Assembly: GCA_021822115.1 (NCBI GenBank)
Contig: JAJZSA010000004.1
Coordinates: 1-64,000, forward strand
Direction: 5' to 3'
Origin: Pseudomonadota bacterium
GTDB lineage: Bacteria; Pseudomonadota; Gammaproteobacteria; Burkholderiales; Gallionellaceae
Length of the DNA stretch: 64,000 nucleotides
In this document: one piece after another, positions 19,801 to 27,228 of the stretch
Layout: each line of letters begins with the position of its first letter
Position numbering within the stretch: position 1 is the stretch's first letter
Made by a program: the position numbers and the translations under genes
The notes under the pieces: generated by a model
Seen by the model: only the letters and a program-made list of their open reading frames with translations
Told to the model about the DNA's origin: nothing
The model's database searches: none

Positions 19801-21116
19801 TCCTGCTCGGCGGTGGACAGGCGCGAGAACAGCGGCAATATCTCGATGCCCTTGTGCTGGTGCTTGCGTAGCGCCTCGGCGGCTTCGCGGATCTCGCGCT
19901 CGCCGGGCAAGAACACCAGCACGTCGCCGCGCAGGCCGCCGATGGACAACTCATCCAGCGCCGCGCAGATCGCCTGCGGCATGTCCTGCATCTCGCCTTC
20001 TTCATCCTGCTGCGGCGGCCGGTAACGCACCTCCACCGGATAGCTGCGACCGGAGACCTGCAACACCGGCGCGGGTTTCAGCCCTTCGCCCTCCGGGAGA
20101 GGGGGCGGGGTGAGGGAACGCGCACTCAATTTCTCCAGAATAACCTGGAGCACCCCCTCTGTATTTTCGAGCACCTCGTTGTTCCAGAACCTGAGCACAT
20201 TGATACCCTGCTGCTCCAACCATGCGCTGCGTTTTTCATCGTGCTTGAGCTGGTTATGCTCCGCATGCTGACCGCCATCCAGTTCGATGGCCAGTTTTGC
20301 GTCGTGGCAATAAAAGTCGAGGATGTAATTTCCTAGCGGATGTTGGCATCGAAATTTCTTGCCTGACAATTGATTGCCGCGCAGTAAATTCCAGAGCAAC
20401 GACTCGGCATCGGTTGCCTCCTTGCGCAACTCACGAGCGTGGGTTCGCAATGACTCCGGCAAGGGGGCGTGATGCGTGGAGGATTCCCTCACCCCCACCC
20501 CTCTCCCAGTGAGAGAGGGGCTTATTGCCGCCCCTGCGAAGTGCTTCGAGAAACGTTCCGCATCCAGCGTGGCCGAGGTGATGATCAGCTTGAAGTCGGG
20601 GCGCTTCGGCAACAGCTGTTTGAAGTAGCCCAGCAGGAAGTCGATGTTCAGCGAGCGTTCGTGCGCTTCGTCGATGATCAGCGTGTCGTATTGCTTCAAC
20701 AGCGGATCGCTGTGGATCTCGGCCAGCAGGATGCCGTCGGTCATCAGCTTGATGGCGGAATCGGGCGACACCTTGTCGTTGAAGCGCACCTTGTAGCCGA
20801 CCACGCCGCCCAGTTCGGATTTCAGTTCCTGCGCGATGCGCGCCGCCACCGAACGCGCGGCCACGCGGCGCGGTTGGGTATGACCGATGACGCCGTTGAT
20901 CCCGCGCCCGATGGACAGGCATATCTTGGGCAGTTGCGTGGTCTTGCCGGAACCGGTCTCGCCGCACACGATGACCACCTGGTGTTTCTCGATGGCGGCG
21001 GCGAGGTCGGCGCGCCGTGCCACCACCGGCAGGTCGGCCGGATATTCGATGGCAGCGAGTTGCCGGATACGCGCCAGGCGGCGTTCGGCGAGGGCGGAAA
21101 GTTTCTGTTCGCTCAT
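16863..21116 (-). CDS. hrpA: ATP-dependent RNA helicase HrpA with two in-frame insertions
   Basis: DEAH-box RNA helicase, 1417 residues from the ATG at 21116. Walker A is GETGSGKT (52-59), Walker B is DEAH (149-152), motif III is SAT (181-183), and motif VI is recognisable as NQRAGRCGRVMSG. The C-terminal HrpA-specific region follows (DUF3418). HrpA rescues collided or stalled ribosomes in E. coli. The gene carries two insertions that keep frame: residues 197-349 hold a DUF559 nuclease domain between palindromic repeats, and residues 1102-1134 hold a repeat pair alone. Without them it would be about 1231 residues. The first lies in the linker between the two RecA domains, right after HFAGA. 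The start overlaps the nuclease-gene stop by 4 bases. Confidence 0.95.
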   Translation of the reverse strand: MSEQKLSALAERRLARIRQLAAIEYPADLPVVARRADLAAAIEKHQVVIVCGETGSGKTTQLPKICLSIGRGINGVIGHTQPRRVAARSVAARIAQELKSELGGVVGYKVRFNDKVSPDSAIKLMTDGILLAEIHSDPLLKQYDTLIIDEAHERSLNIDFLLGYFKQLLPKRPDFKLIITSATLDAERFSKHFAGAAISPSLTGRGVGVRESSTHHAPLPESLRTHARELRKEATDAESLLWNLLRGNQLSGKKFRCQHPLGNYILDFYCHDAKLAIELDGGQHAEHNQLKHDEKRSAWLEQQGINVLRFWNNEVLENTEGVLQVILEKLSARSLTPPPLPEGEGLKPAPVLQVSGRSYPVEVRYRPPQQDEEGEMQDMPQAICAALDELSIGGLRGDVLVFLPGEREIREAAEALRKHQHKGIEILPLFSRLSTAEQDRVFKPGNQRRVVLATNVAETSLTVPNIGYVIDTGLARINRYSLRQKVEQLHIEKISRAAANQRAGRCGRVMSGVCIRLYDEEEFLQRPEFTDPEIFRVSLATVILRMSALGLGEVGEFPFIEPPGSRAIADGYQLLHELNAIDEQRRLTKLGRELSRLPLDPKIARLLLAGKQYQCLTEIVIIASALALQDPRDRPAERREAADAAHQRFNDERSDFLAYPKLWAWFQQGVQHKKSNKQWATECRDHFLSPLRLREWHELHQQLHAQLSETGARFNEQPASYEQIHKALLCGLIGNIGTRAVNEPHYLGARETKFFIAPNSVLAKKGAKWVLAAELVETTRLYARCVARIEPEWLEEVGAHLIKRSYFDPHWEKKAAQVAAWERSTLFGLLINPKKRVHYGPMDPEESRKVLIRTALVEGEFNTQAPFFAHNRKLIADIEALEHKSRRPDVLVDDELIFAFYDARIPPGIHNGADFDKWRKEAERDNAKLLFLKKDDLMRHEAAGITTEQFPPQLEMNGVSYALAYNFAPGKNDDGVTLTVPQALINQVSAARCEWLVPGLLAEKVAQLLKSLPQRLRRHCVPVPEFAAAFCTAVPPANMPLLQAIARYVREQKQLDVPLDAFRLEQLPQHLLMNFRIIDEHGRQLGMGRNFMQLRGEWAPKISLTPALSRRERESVQRAGSSPSPSGRGGGVREDLQRYTAWTFGDFAETTQVPRAGQTITVFNALHDEGDAVTLRQYDTRDEARAVHRGGLRRLFMLALKEQVKYLEKNLPELQKMAMLFLPFGSPQDLQRQILSLTFDRCCLNEPWPEKEKDFTARCKDGKSRLNLVGQEIARLVGTVLNEYQALQKALPGFKSHVQATQDIRSQLEGLLGKEWIARTPYERLQHLPRYLKGINVRLEKLRGNPSRDAQNLAQLQPLLQQWQRRLQAQQGAADERLEDFQWLLQELRVSLFAQELKTPVIVSVKRLQKVLESLNG
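17715..17813 (-). repeat. In-frame palindromic repeat pair inside hrpA (no cargo)
   Basis: A 99-base (33-codon) segment made of two inverted, related GC-rich palindromes. In plus orientation it begins CCCTCACC..., ends ...GGGGTGAGGGA, and has about 25 unrelated bases between the two hairpins. Flanking AAATCT and AGATTT extend the inverted symmetry. It is translated as ISLTPALSRRERES...GRGGGVRE, the kind of peptide produced when these repeats are read through. Both repeats match those bracketing the DUF559 insertion, but in the opposite relative orientation. A run of ten C lies at 17723-17732. Confidence 0.85.
20081..20117 (+). repeat. Palindromic repeat, left border of the DUF559 insertion
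   Basis: About 37 bases containing CCTCCGGGAGAGG and ending GCGGGGTGAGGGA. The GTGAGGG end points into the insertion. The core matches both repeat units at 17715-17813. Confidence 0.8.
20484..20521 (-). repeat. Palindromic repeat, right border of the DUF559 insertion
   Basis: In plus orientation it begins TTCCCTCACCCCCACC, followed by an 8-bp stem CCCCTCTC/GAGAGGGG (20498-20505 and 20513-20520). It is inverted relative to the left border copy, so the GTGAGGG ends face each other across the nuclease domain. Confidence 0.8.
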
Positions 21117-21598
21117 CGCGGCCCCTGTCGGCGCACGTCTGCCGGGTGCTCGCGCCGCCATTGCCATGGCGCTTGCGGATGCGCCTGCATCCACAGACCG
21201 CGTCGCGCCTGCTGAGCCTCGTGCTGGAGGGCGACCAGTTCGCGGTCGCTGTGATGAAAGGAATATTCCCAGGCCATGCCGCGCCTTAGTTGCTCGCGAC
21301 TGGCGTCGCGCCCGTCCGTGCGCAAGGTACCGACGATGCGTGCATATTGGTCGACTGCACGGCTTTCAACCTGCACCGTCTGCTCATGTACCAGTTCACG
21401 CAAGGAATCCCGGGAGCGCTCGCCGAATGGTTGTGATTTCTCCGGCGCATCGATGTCAGCCAACCGCACCTTGAGTTGCTGCCCCTCGCGCAGCACCAGC
21501 ACGGTATCGCCATCCAGCACAGCGATCACGCGCGCCTCGAACGTCTCCGCCTGCGCCGCCCAGCCCAGGCAGCCGAACACGATGCCCCACCACTTCAT
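21113..21598 (-). CDS. Thermonuclease (SNase) family secreted nuclease
   Basis: A 161-residue staphylococcal-nuclease-fold protein. A short hydrophobic signal peptide (MKWWGIVFGCLGWAAQA) precedes the OB-fold. Calcium and catalytic signatures are visible as VLDGDTVLVL, KVRLADIDAPEKSQPFGE, and YARIVGTL for the second catalytic Arg region, followed by LRRGMAWEY and ARRGLW. It should be exported to the periplasm or outside and cut nucleic acid with Ca2+. The start overlaps the pgpA stop and the stop overlaps the hrpA start, each by 4 bases. Confidence 0.9.
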   Translation of the reverse strand: MKWWGIVFGCLGWAAQAETFEARVIAVLDGDTVLVLREGQQLKVRLADIDAPEKSQPFGERSRDSLRELVHEQTVQVESRAVDQYARIVGTLRTDGRDASREQLRRGMAWEYSFHHSDRELVALQHEAQQARRGLWMQAHPQAPWQWRREHPADVRRQGPR

Positions 21599-22101
21599 AA
21601 CAGGATGCTTTTGACCAGCGCCAGACAGAACAAGGTGTAACCGGCGGCCAGCAGGTCGTCGAACATGACACCCAAGCCGCCGTGCCAATGGCTGTCGAAA
21701 TAACGGATGGGCGGCGGCTTCAGGATGTCGAAGAAACGGAACAGCGAGAACGCCAGCAACTGCCAGATCAAACCGTCCGGCGTGAAGAACAGCACCAGCA
21801 GGAAAGCGACCACCTCGTCCCACACGATGCCGCCGTAGTCCGCCTCGCCCAGCGCCTTGCCGGTGAGGTCGCACACCCACACGCCGATGGCGAACATCCA
21901 GATCAGCACGAAGATGAACATGGCGTCGCTGAGACGCGGCGACAGATACCAGAAGAACGGGAACGCCAGCAGCGTACCGGCGGTGCCGGGAGAACGCGGC
22001 GTCAGCCCCAGCCCCAGCCCGAAGGCCAGCATGTGCCCGGGATGGCTCATCAGGAAACGCCAGTCCGGCTTCACTTTGAGCGTGTCATGCAAAATGGTCA
22101 T
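21595..22101 (-). CDS. pgpA: Phosphatidylglycerophosphatase A
   Basis: Integral membrane phosphatase that converts phosphatidylglycerophosphate to phosphatidylglycerol, 168 residues with about four helices. Family signatures are GLGLTPRSPGTAGTLLAFP, GGIVWDEVVAFLLVL and GGLGVMFDDLLAAGY, with the metal-binding acidic residues kept. The start lies 17 bases inside the end of thiL, and the order nusB-thiL-pgpA is conserved in many Proteobacteria. An internal ATG at 22050 (MSHPGHMLAF) would trim the N-terminus without touching the core. Confidence 0.94.
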   Translation of the reverse strand: MTILHDTLKVKPDWRFLMSHPGHMLAFGLGLGLTPRSPGTAGTLLAFPFFWYLSPRLSDAMFIFVLIWMFAIGVWVCDLTGKALGEADYGGIVWDEVVAFLLVLFFTPDGLIWQLLAFSLFRFFDILKPPPIRYFDSHWHGGLGVMFDDLLAAGYTLFCLALVKSILL

Positions 22102-23044
22102 AGCCCACCTTTTCGGTATGGATCACGTGACCGTCGGCCGCGCGTACCTTGCAGCCGGTGCCGGACACGATCTGGCCGACGCGCGCCAGCGGCAGATGCA
22201 GACGCTCGGCCAGCGCGGCGATGTTTTCGCGCTGCGCGAGCGGTGCGGTGAAACACAGTTCATAGTCGTCGCCGCCGGACAGCACGCATTCCTGCGCCAA
22301 CGCATCGTGACTGTCGTCGGCGGAGGCGAAGAAGGACGGCTTGGGCAGGCGGTCGTAACGCAATTCCGCCGCCACGCCGGAAGCTTGCAGGATATGGCCG
22401 AGATCGGCCAGCAGGCCATCCGACACGTCGATGGCACTGTGCGCGACACCGCGCAAGGCCAGCCCCAATGCAACGCGCGGTTGCGGTTGCTGCAAGGCGG
22501 CCAGTGCTGCCTGACGCGCGCCTTCCGGCAACTCGACGCGGCTCTGCAGATGCGCCAGTCCGAGTGCCGCCTCACCCAGCGTGCCGGACACCCAGATATC
22601 GTCGCCCACCTGCGCGCCGCTGCGGCGCAGCGCCTGTCCCTGCGGCACTTCGCCCAAGATGGTCACGTTGAGGTTGAGCGGGCCGCGCGTGGTATCGCCG
22701 CCCACCAGCTCCACGCCATGCGCCTCGGCCAGTGCGAAGAAGCCTTCACTGAAGGCGCGCAGCCAATCTTCATGGGCTTGCGGCAAAGCCAGCGACAGCG
22801 TGGCCCAGCGCGGTTGTGCGCCCATGGCGGCCAGGTCAGACAGGTTCACCGCCAATGTCTTGTGACCGAGCAGGCGAGGATCGACATCCAGATAGAAATG
22901 CGTGCCCCCCACCAGCATGTCGGTGGAGACCGCCAGCTCCATGCCCTGCGCCACGCGCAGCAAGGCGGCATCGTCGCCCACGCCCAGCACCGCACCGGGC
23001 GTAGGGCGTTTGAAATAACGGTCGATGAGGTCGAACTCGGACAT
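22085..23044 (-). CDS. thiL: Thiamine-monophosphate kinase
   Basis: Phosphorylates thiamine monophosphate to the active cofactor thiamine diphosphate, which the acetolactate synthase encoded at 51 kb requires. It is a 319-residue AIR-synthase-like kinase: EFDLIDRYFKR, VLGVGDDAALL (nucleotide/Mg site), STDMLVGGTHF, LVGGDTTRGPLNL and AIDVSDGLLADLGHIL are diagnostic. It starts 9 bases after nusB, and its stop lies inside the start of pgpA. Confidence 0.96.
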   Translation of the reverse strand: MSEFDLIDRYFKRPTPGAVLGVGDDAALLRVAQGMELAVSTDMLVGGTHFYLDVDPRLLGHKTLAVNLSDLAAMGAQPRWATLSLALPQAHEDWLRAFSEGFFALAEAHGVELVGGDTTRGPLNLNVTILGEVPQGQALRRSGAQVGDDIWVSGTLGEAALGLAHLQSRVELPEGARQAALAALQQPQPRVALGLALRGVAHSAIDVSDGLLADLGHILQASGVAAELRYDRLPKPSFFASADDSHDALAQECVLSGGDDYELCFTAPLAQRENIAALAERLHLPLARVGQIVSGTGCKVRAADGHVIHTEKVGYDHFA

Positions 23045-23053
23045 GCGTCCTGC

Positions 23054-23500
23054 CTAGCGCGCCGCCACTTCCGTTGCGCGCGCCACCGCGGCCACCTTGT
23101 CCAGCACCCCGTTGACGAACTTGTGGCCGTCGCTGCCGCCAAAGGTCTTGGCCAGTTCCACCGCTTCGTTGATCACCACGCGATAAGGCACCTCGGGCTG
23201 ATGGAACAGTTCGAAGGTACCCAGCAACAGCACGGAATATTCGATCGGGCTGAGTTCGTTCAAGGCGCGGTCCAGATGCGGCGCGATCTGCGCGGCCAGC
23301 GCTTCGTGCTGGGCGATCACGCCGCGCAGCAGCAGGTCATACAGTTCGGCGTCGTAACGCCCCAGGCTCTTGTCGCCGCGCGTGGTCTTGCCGATCTGCG
23401 CGGCGCTGCTGCCCGACAGTTTCCATTCGTAGATACCTTGCAACGCCAGTTCGCGTGCACGGTGGCGCGGACTGACCGCGACCTTCTTCGCTTCCGTCAT
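23054..23500 (-). CDS. nusB: Transcription antitermination factor NusB
   Basis: All-helical RNA-binding protein (148 residues) that, with NusE/S10, binds boxA in rRNA leaders and supports antitermination. [19 protein letters not shown] at the N-terminus and the C-terminal [30 protein letters not shown] are the family hallmarks. It overlaps the ribH stop by 4 bases; ribH-nusB linkage is widespread in bacteria. Confidence 0.96.
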   Translation of the reverse strand: MTEAKKVAVSPRHRARELALQGIYEWKLSGSSAAQIGKTTRGDKSLGRYDAELYDLLLRGVIAQHEALAAQIAPHLDRALNELSPIEYSVLLLGTFELFHQPEVPYRVVINEAVELAKTFGGSDGHKFVNGVLDKVAAVARATEVAAR

Positions 23501-23949
23501 GCCAGCTCCCGCATCAGGTTGACCATCTCGATGGCGACCTGCGCCGCTTCCGCACCCTTCACGCTCATGCGCACCTCGGCCTGCTCATCGGTATCGGTGG
23601 TGAGGATGGCGTTGGCGATGGGGATGCCGGTGGCGAGTTGCACCTCGCCCACGCCGCGCGCGGACTCATTGGACACCACTTCGAAATGGTAGGTATCGCC
23701 GCGGATCACCGCGCCCAATGCGATCAACGCATCGAAATCGTGGCTCTCGGCCATCTGCCACAGCGTCAGCGGGATCTCCAGCGCACCCGGCACGGTGGCC
23801 AGCACGATGTCGTCGTCCGCCACGCCGCACGTCAGCAGCTCGGCGCGACAGGCCGCCAGCAGGCCCTCGCACACCGTGGTATTGAAACGGCTCTGCACGA
23901 TACCGATGCGCATGCCCGCACCGTTCAGGTTCTTCTCGATCTCTTTCAT
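23497..23949 (-). CDS. ribH: 6,7-dimethyl-8-ribityllumazine synthase
   Basis: Condenses 5-amino-6-ribitylaminouracil with 3,4-dihydroxybutanone 4-phosphate, the penultimate step in riboflavin synthesis. The 150-residue protein forms icosahedral or pentameric shells in the family. Motifs are [20 protein letters not shown], and [18 protein letters not shown] with the catalytic His. The ATG at 23949 overlaps the ribBX stop by 4 bases. Confidence 0.96.
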   Translation of the reverse strand: MKEIEKNLNGAGMRIGIVQSRFNTTVCEGLLAACRAELLTCGVADDDIVLATVPGALEIPLTLWQMAESHDFDALIALGAVIRGDTYHFEVVSNESARGVGEVQLATGIPIANAILTTDTDEQAEVRMSVKGAEAAQVAIEMVNLMRELA

Positions 23950-25049
23950 TTTTCTTCCTTTGCAGAACAGTAACCGACGATCTCCAGGCCGAAACCGGCC
24001 ATGCTCGGCATCTTGCGTGCGGTGCCCAGCAGGCACATCTTGCCCACGCCGATGTCGCGCAGGATCTGCGCACCGATGCCGTAGCTCTTGGGATCCCATT
24101 TGTGCGGCGGATGCTGCGTCTGTTCTTCCAGCGCACGCTCGAGCAGGCTGGCGGCACTCTCGCCCTGATGCATCAGCACCAGCACGCCGCTCTCCGCTGC
24201 GGCGATGCGGCGCAGCGCGTCATGCACGCTGGTGCTCTTGTCGAAACTGGCCTGCTCCAGGAAATCCATCACCGACAGCGGCTCATGCACGCGCACCAAG
24301 GTCTCGCGCTCGCGCTCGATCCGGCCCTTGACCAGGGCCAGATGGGTACGCTGCGTGCTGTTGTCGCGATAGGCGCACAACTCGAACTCGCCATAGGCGG
24401 TCTGCACCGTGCGCTGGCCCACGCGCTGCACCAAGGTCTCGTTGTGGGCGCGGTATTCGATCAGGTCGGCGATGGTGCCGATCTTCAAACCATGCTGTTG
24501 GGCGAACGGGATCAGGTCGGGCAGGCGCGCCATCTCGCCGTCTTCCTTGAGGATCTCGCAGATCACCGACGCCGGCGTCAGCCCGGCGAGTTGCGCCAGG
24601 TCGCAGCCGGCTTCGGTATGGCCGGCGCGCACCAGTACGCCGCCGTCGCGCGCCATCAGCGGGAAGATGTGGCCCGGCTGCACGATGTCCTGCGGCTGGG
24701 CATCCTTGTTCGCCGCGGCCAGGATGGTGCGCGCGCGGTCGGCCGCAGAGATGCCGGTGGTGACGCCGGTCGCCGCCTCGATGCTCAAGGTGAAGTTGGT
24801 CGCCAGCGGCAGGCCGTTCTCACGCACCATCAGCGGCAGGTCGAGTTGTTTGCAGTGCGCCTGCGTCAGCGTCAGGCAGATCAGGCCACGCCCGTGCTTG
24901 GCCATGAAATTGACCAGCTCCGGCGTGGCGAATTCGGCGGCGAACACCAGGTCGCCTTCGTTCTCGCGGTCCTCTTCATCCACCAGCACGACCATACGGC
25001 CGGCGCGAATCTCTTCAATGATCTCGTGGATCGGTGCGACGTCGGTCAT
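23946..25049 (-). CDS. ribBX: 3,4-dihydroxy-2-butanone-4-phosphate synthase with degenerate RibA-like domain (RibBX)
   Basis: The N-terminal 200 residues are an intact RibB domain that makes 3,4-dihydroxy-2-butanone 4-phosphate from ribulose 5-phosphate: [37 protein letters not shown] and [15 protein letters not shown]. The C-terminal half aligns with GTP cyclohydrolase II, but the zinc site with its three Cys (normally after VRVHSEC) is replaced by [19 protein letters not shown] with no cysteine, so that activity is almost certainly absent. It matches the RibBX hybrids described in Proteobacteria. It sits between ribE and ribH with 4-base overlaps. A genuine ribA must lie elsewhere. Confidence 0.93.
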   Translation of the reverse strand: MTDVAPIHEIIEEIRAGRMVVLVDEEDRENEGDLVFAAEFATPELVNFMAKHGRGLICLTLTQAHCKQLDLPLMVRENGLPLATNFTLSIEAATGVTTGISAADRARTILAAANKDAQPQDIVQPGHIFPLMARDGGVLVRAGHTEAGCDLAQLAGLTPASVICEILKEDGEMARLPDLIPFAQQHGLKIGTIADLIEYRAHNETLVQRVGQRTVQTAYGEFELCAYRDNSTQRTHLALVKGRIERERETLVRVHEPLSVMDFLEQASFDKSTSVHDALRRIAAAESGVLVLMHQGESAASLLERALEEQTQHPPHKWDPKSYGIGAQILRDIGVGKMCLLGTARKMPSMAGFGLEIVGYCSAKEEK

Positions 25050-25651
25050 GCGCTCTGTTCTCTTTCTGCATTCATCATGCGTTCCACATAGCGCGCGATC
25101 AGGTCGATCTCCAGATTCACGCGCATACCTTTTGCCAATTCGTTCAAGGTGGTCACTTCCAGCGTATGCGGGATCAGGTTCACCTCGAACTCGTCACCCG
25201 CGACATGGTTCACTGTCAGACTGACGCCATTGATGGTGATGGAGCCCTTCACCGCGATGTACTTCGCCAGCACGCCCGGCGCTTTCACCACCAGGCGCCA
25301 GCTCTCGCCGATGTCGTTGAAGGCCACCACTTCGCCCACGCCGTCCACATGGCCGCTGACCAGATGGCCGCCGAGACGATCGGACAGGCGCAACGCCTTC
25401 TCCAGATTGACATGCTTGCCCTGCACTTCCAGGCCAGTGGTGCAATTCAAGGTCTCGCGCGAGACGTCCACGGTGAAATCGTTGCCGTCCTTGGCGATCA
25501 CGGTCAGACAGACGCCGTTCACCGCGATGCTGTCGCCCAGCTGCACATCGTCCATCCCCAGCAATTCCGTGGCGATGGTCAAGCGCAGACCGCCTTCGCG
25601 GTCGGCCACCTTCTTGATCAATCCCGCATCTGCGACGATGCCGCTAAACAT
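25046..25651 (-). CDS. ribE: Riboflavin synthase alpha chain
   Basis: Dismutates two lumazine molecules to riboflavin. The 201-residue protein consists of two repeated lumazine-binding barrels, the first starting MFSGIVADAG and the second near residue 97 with GGHLVSGHVDGVGEV; the repeat pattern SIAVNGVCLTV / SITINGVSLTV is clear. The start at 25651 lies 8 bases inside the end of ribD, and the stop overlaps the ribBX start. Confidence 0.96.
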   Translation of the reverse strand: MFSGIVADAGLIKKVADREGGLRLTIATELLGMDDVQLGDSIAVNGVCLTVIAKDGNDFTVDVSRETLNCTTGLEVQGKHVNLEKALRLSDRLGGHLVSGHVDGVGEVVAFNDIGESWRLVVKAPGVLAKYIAVKGSITINGVSLTVNHVAGDEFEVNLIPHTLEVTTLNELAKGMRVNLEIDLIARYVERMMNAEREQSA

Positions 25652-26732
25652 GTTCCACCTCCGCCAATATCCGAATGTCCTCGCCGACCCGGCGCACATC
25701 GCGCCAGACCAGCGTCACTTTCTGCTCCAGGCGCGTCAGCTCGCCCAGATCGGCGATGCCGCGCGCCGCATCGCCCAGCATCTGCGGCGCCAGATACAAC
25801 AGCAGTTCATCCACCAGACCGGCACGCAGCAGCGCCCCATTCAGGGTGGTGCCGGCCTCGACCAGCACCTCATTGATGCCGCGCTGCGCCAGCTCACTCA
25901 GCAACGCCGGCAGATCGACCTGGCCTTGCGCATCCGCCAGCACCAGCACTTGTGCGCCACGCGCTTCGAGCGCCGCACGCTTGTCGGCATCCTGCACTGC
26001 TGTGGCGATCAGCACCTTGCCGCCATGCAGCAGGCGCGCATCGAGCGGGGTGCGCAGCGTGCTATCCACCACCACGCGCCAAGGCTGACGCTCGGTGGCG
26101 ATGCGCACATTCATCTGCGGATCGTCCGTCAGCACGGTGCCGCTACCGGTCAACACCGCACAGGAGCGCGCACGCCACTGTTGCACATCCTGCCGCGCCT
26201 GCGCGCCGGTGATCCACTGGCTGACACCGTTGTGCAACGCAGTCCGGCCATCCAGGCTGGCGCCCACCTTGCTGCGCAGCCAAGGCCGGCCGCGCGTCAT
26301 ACGCGACACGAAACCGATGTTCAGGGTTTGCGCAGCCTCTTGCATCAAGCCGCATTCAACGGCGATACCGGCATCGCGCAAGCGGGCCAACCCTTTGCCC
26401 GCCACCAGCGGATTGGGGTCCTGCATGGCACACACCACGCGCGCCACGCCGGCTGCCACCAGCGCCTCCGCGCAAGGCGGTGTGCGCCCGTGATGGCTGC
26501 ACGGTTCCAGCGTAACGTAGGCCGTGGCACCACGCGCCGCCGCGCCCGCCATGCGCAGCGCATGCACTTCGGCATGCGGCTCGCCAGCGCGTTCATGCCA
26601 GCCTTCGCCGACCGCCACGCCCTCCTTCACCAGCACACAGCCCACACGCGGATTGGGGCTGGTGGAATGCAGACCGCGCTGCGCCAGTTGCAGCGCCCGC
26701 GCCATCCACTGACTGTCGGCCGCCTGCAACAT
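25644..26732 (-). CDS. ribD: Riboflavin biosynthesis deaminase/reductase
   Basis: Bifunctional enzyme (362 residues) for the second and third steps after GTP cyclohydrolase II. The N-terminal cytidine-deaminase-like domain keeps its zinc site: HAEVHAL and LEPCSHHGRTPPC. The C-terminal reductase domain (about 147-355) shows SKVGASLDGRTAL and the NADPH-binding EAGTTLNGALL. It lies 2 bases downstream of nrdR and overlaps ribE. I see no FMN riboswitch before this cluster. Confidence 0.96.
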   Translation of the reverse strand: MLQAADSQWMARALQLAQRGLHSTSPNPRVGCVLVKEGVAVGEGWHERAGEPHAEVHALRMAGAAARGATAYVTLEPCSHHGRTPPCAEALVAAGVARVVCAMQDPNPLVAGKGLARLRDAGIAVECGLMQEAAQTLNIGFVSRMTRGRPWLRSKVGASLDGRTALHNGVSQWITGAQARQDVQQWRARSCAVLTGSGTVLTDDPQMNVRIATERQPWRVVVDSTLRTPLDARLLHGGKVLIATAVQDADKRAALEARGAQVLVLADAQGQVDLPALLSELAQRGINEVLVEAGTTLNGALLRAGLVDELLLYLAPQMLGDAARGIADLGELTRLEQKVTLVWRDVRRVGEDIRILAEVEHV

Positions 26733-26734
26733 GT

Positions 26735-27208
26735 TCAGTCCGACTGGCGTCGACGCGGCGGTTTGCGCATTGCATCCACTGCGTCGGTGAAATCGTCCAC
26801 GTCCTGGAAACTCTTGTACACCGAGGCAAAGCGGATGTAGGCCACCTTGTCCAGCTTGAGCAGTTCCTTCATCACCAGTTCGCCGATCTGGCGCGAGGGG
26901 ATCTCGCGCTCACCGAAGGCGAACAGTTTCTGCGTGACATGCTCGATCGCCGCATCCACCAACTCGGTGGGTACGGGACGTTTGTGCAGTGCACGGGTGA
27001 AACTGGTGCGCAGCTTCTCTTCGTCGAATTCGCTGCGCATGCCGTTCTGCTTCACCACCTGCGGCATGCGCAGCTCCACCACCTCATGCGTGGTGAAGCG
27101 ACGGTCGCAGGCCAGGCAGCGACGACGACGACGGATGCTGTCGCCTTCTTCGCTCAGGCGCGTGTCGACGACCTGGGTCTCGGGGTGCTTACAGAACGGG
27201 CATTTCAT
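26735..27208 (-). CDS. nrdR: Transcriptional repressor NrdR
   Basis: ATP-cone repressor of ribonucleotide reductase genes, 157 residues. The N-terminal zinc ribbon is CPFC...CLACDRRF (two CxxC pairs with the RRRRRCLAC patch), followed by the ATP-cone starting at [16 protein letters not shown]. It binds NrdR boxes upstream of nrd genes, none of which are in this window. The glyA-nrdR-ribD order is common in Beta- and Gammaproteobacteria. Confidence 0.97.
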   Translation of the reverse strand: MKCPFCKHPETQVVDTRLSEEGDSIRRRRRCLACDRRFTTHEVVELRMPQVVKQNGMRSEFDEEKLRTSFTRALHKRPVPTELVDAAIEHVTQKLFAFGEREIPSRQIGELVMKELLKLDKVAYIRFASVYKSFQDVDDFTDAVDAMRKPPRRRQSD

Positions 27209-27228
27209 CGCTCACCCGCCTGGACGGC

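Larger units (their letters stand above)
20073..20528 (-). mobile_element. In-frame DUF559 nuclease insertion within hrpA
   Basis: A segment of about 456 bases (152-153 codons) interrupts HrpA between HFAGA and PVLQVSGRSYP, residues that are contiguous in ordinary HrpA. Inside is a DUF559 domain (Vsr-related PD-(D/E)XK nuclease fold): RELRKEATDAESLLWNLLR, FRCQHPLGNYILDFYC and LAIELDGGQH, so Asp267, Glu278 and Asp280 of the active-site pattern are kept. The domain contains no ATG and is read in the hrpA frame. Copies of one palindromic repeat flank it in inverted orientation. A GCG codon occurs at both junctions. The interior is visibly more AT-rich than surrounding hrpA. No intein splicing residues are present, so the product is probably a helicase with an internal nuclease domain. 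Confidence 0.85.

Noticed and set aside
20081..20521. CRISPR-like array or IS element at the hrpA repeats
   Set aside because: Only two inverted copies flank one domain; there are no regular spacers, no cas genes and no transposase.
20073..20528. Intein in HrpA
   Set aside because: The insert has Ala at both borders, no N-terminal Cys/Ser, no C-terminal His-Asn and none of the Hint-domain blocks.
25652..27228. FMN riboswitch controlling the rib genes
   Set aside because: The rib genes are internal to a minus-strand operon with overlaps of a few bases; no aptamer-sized leader exists before ribD, ribE or ribBX.
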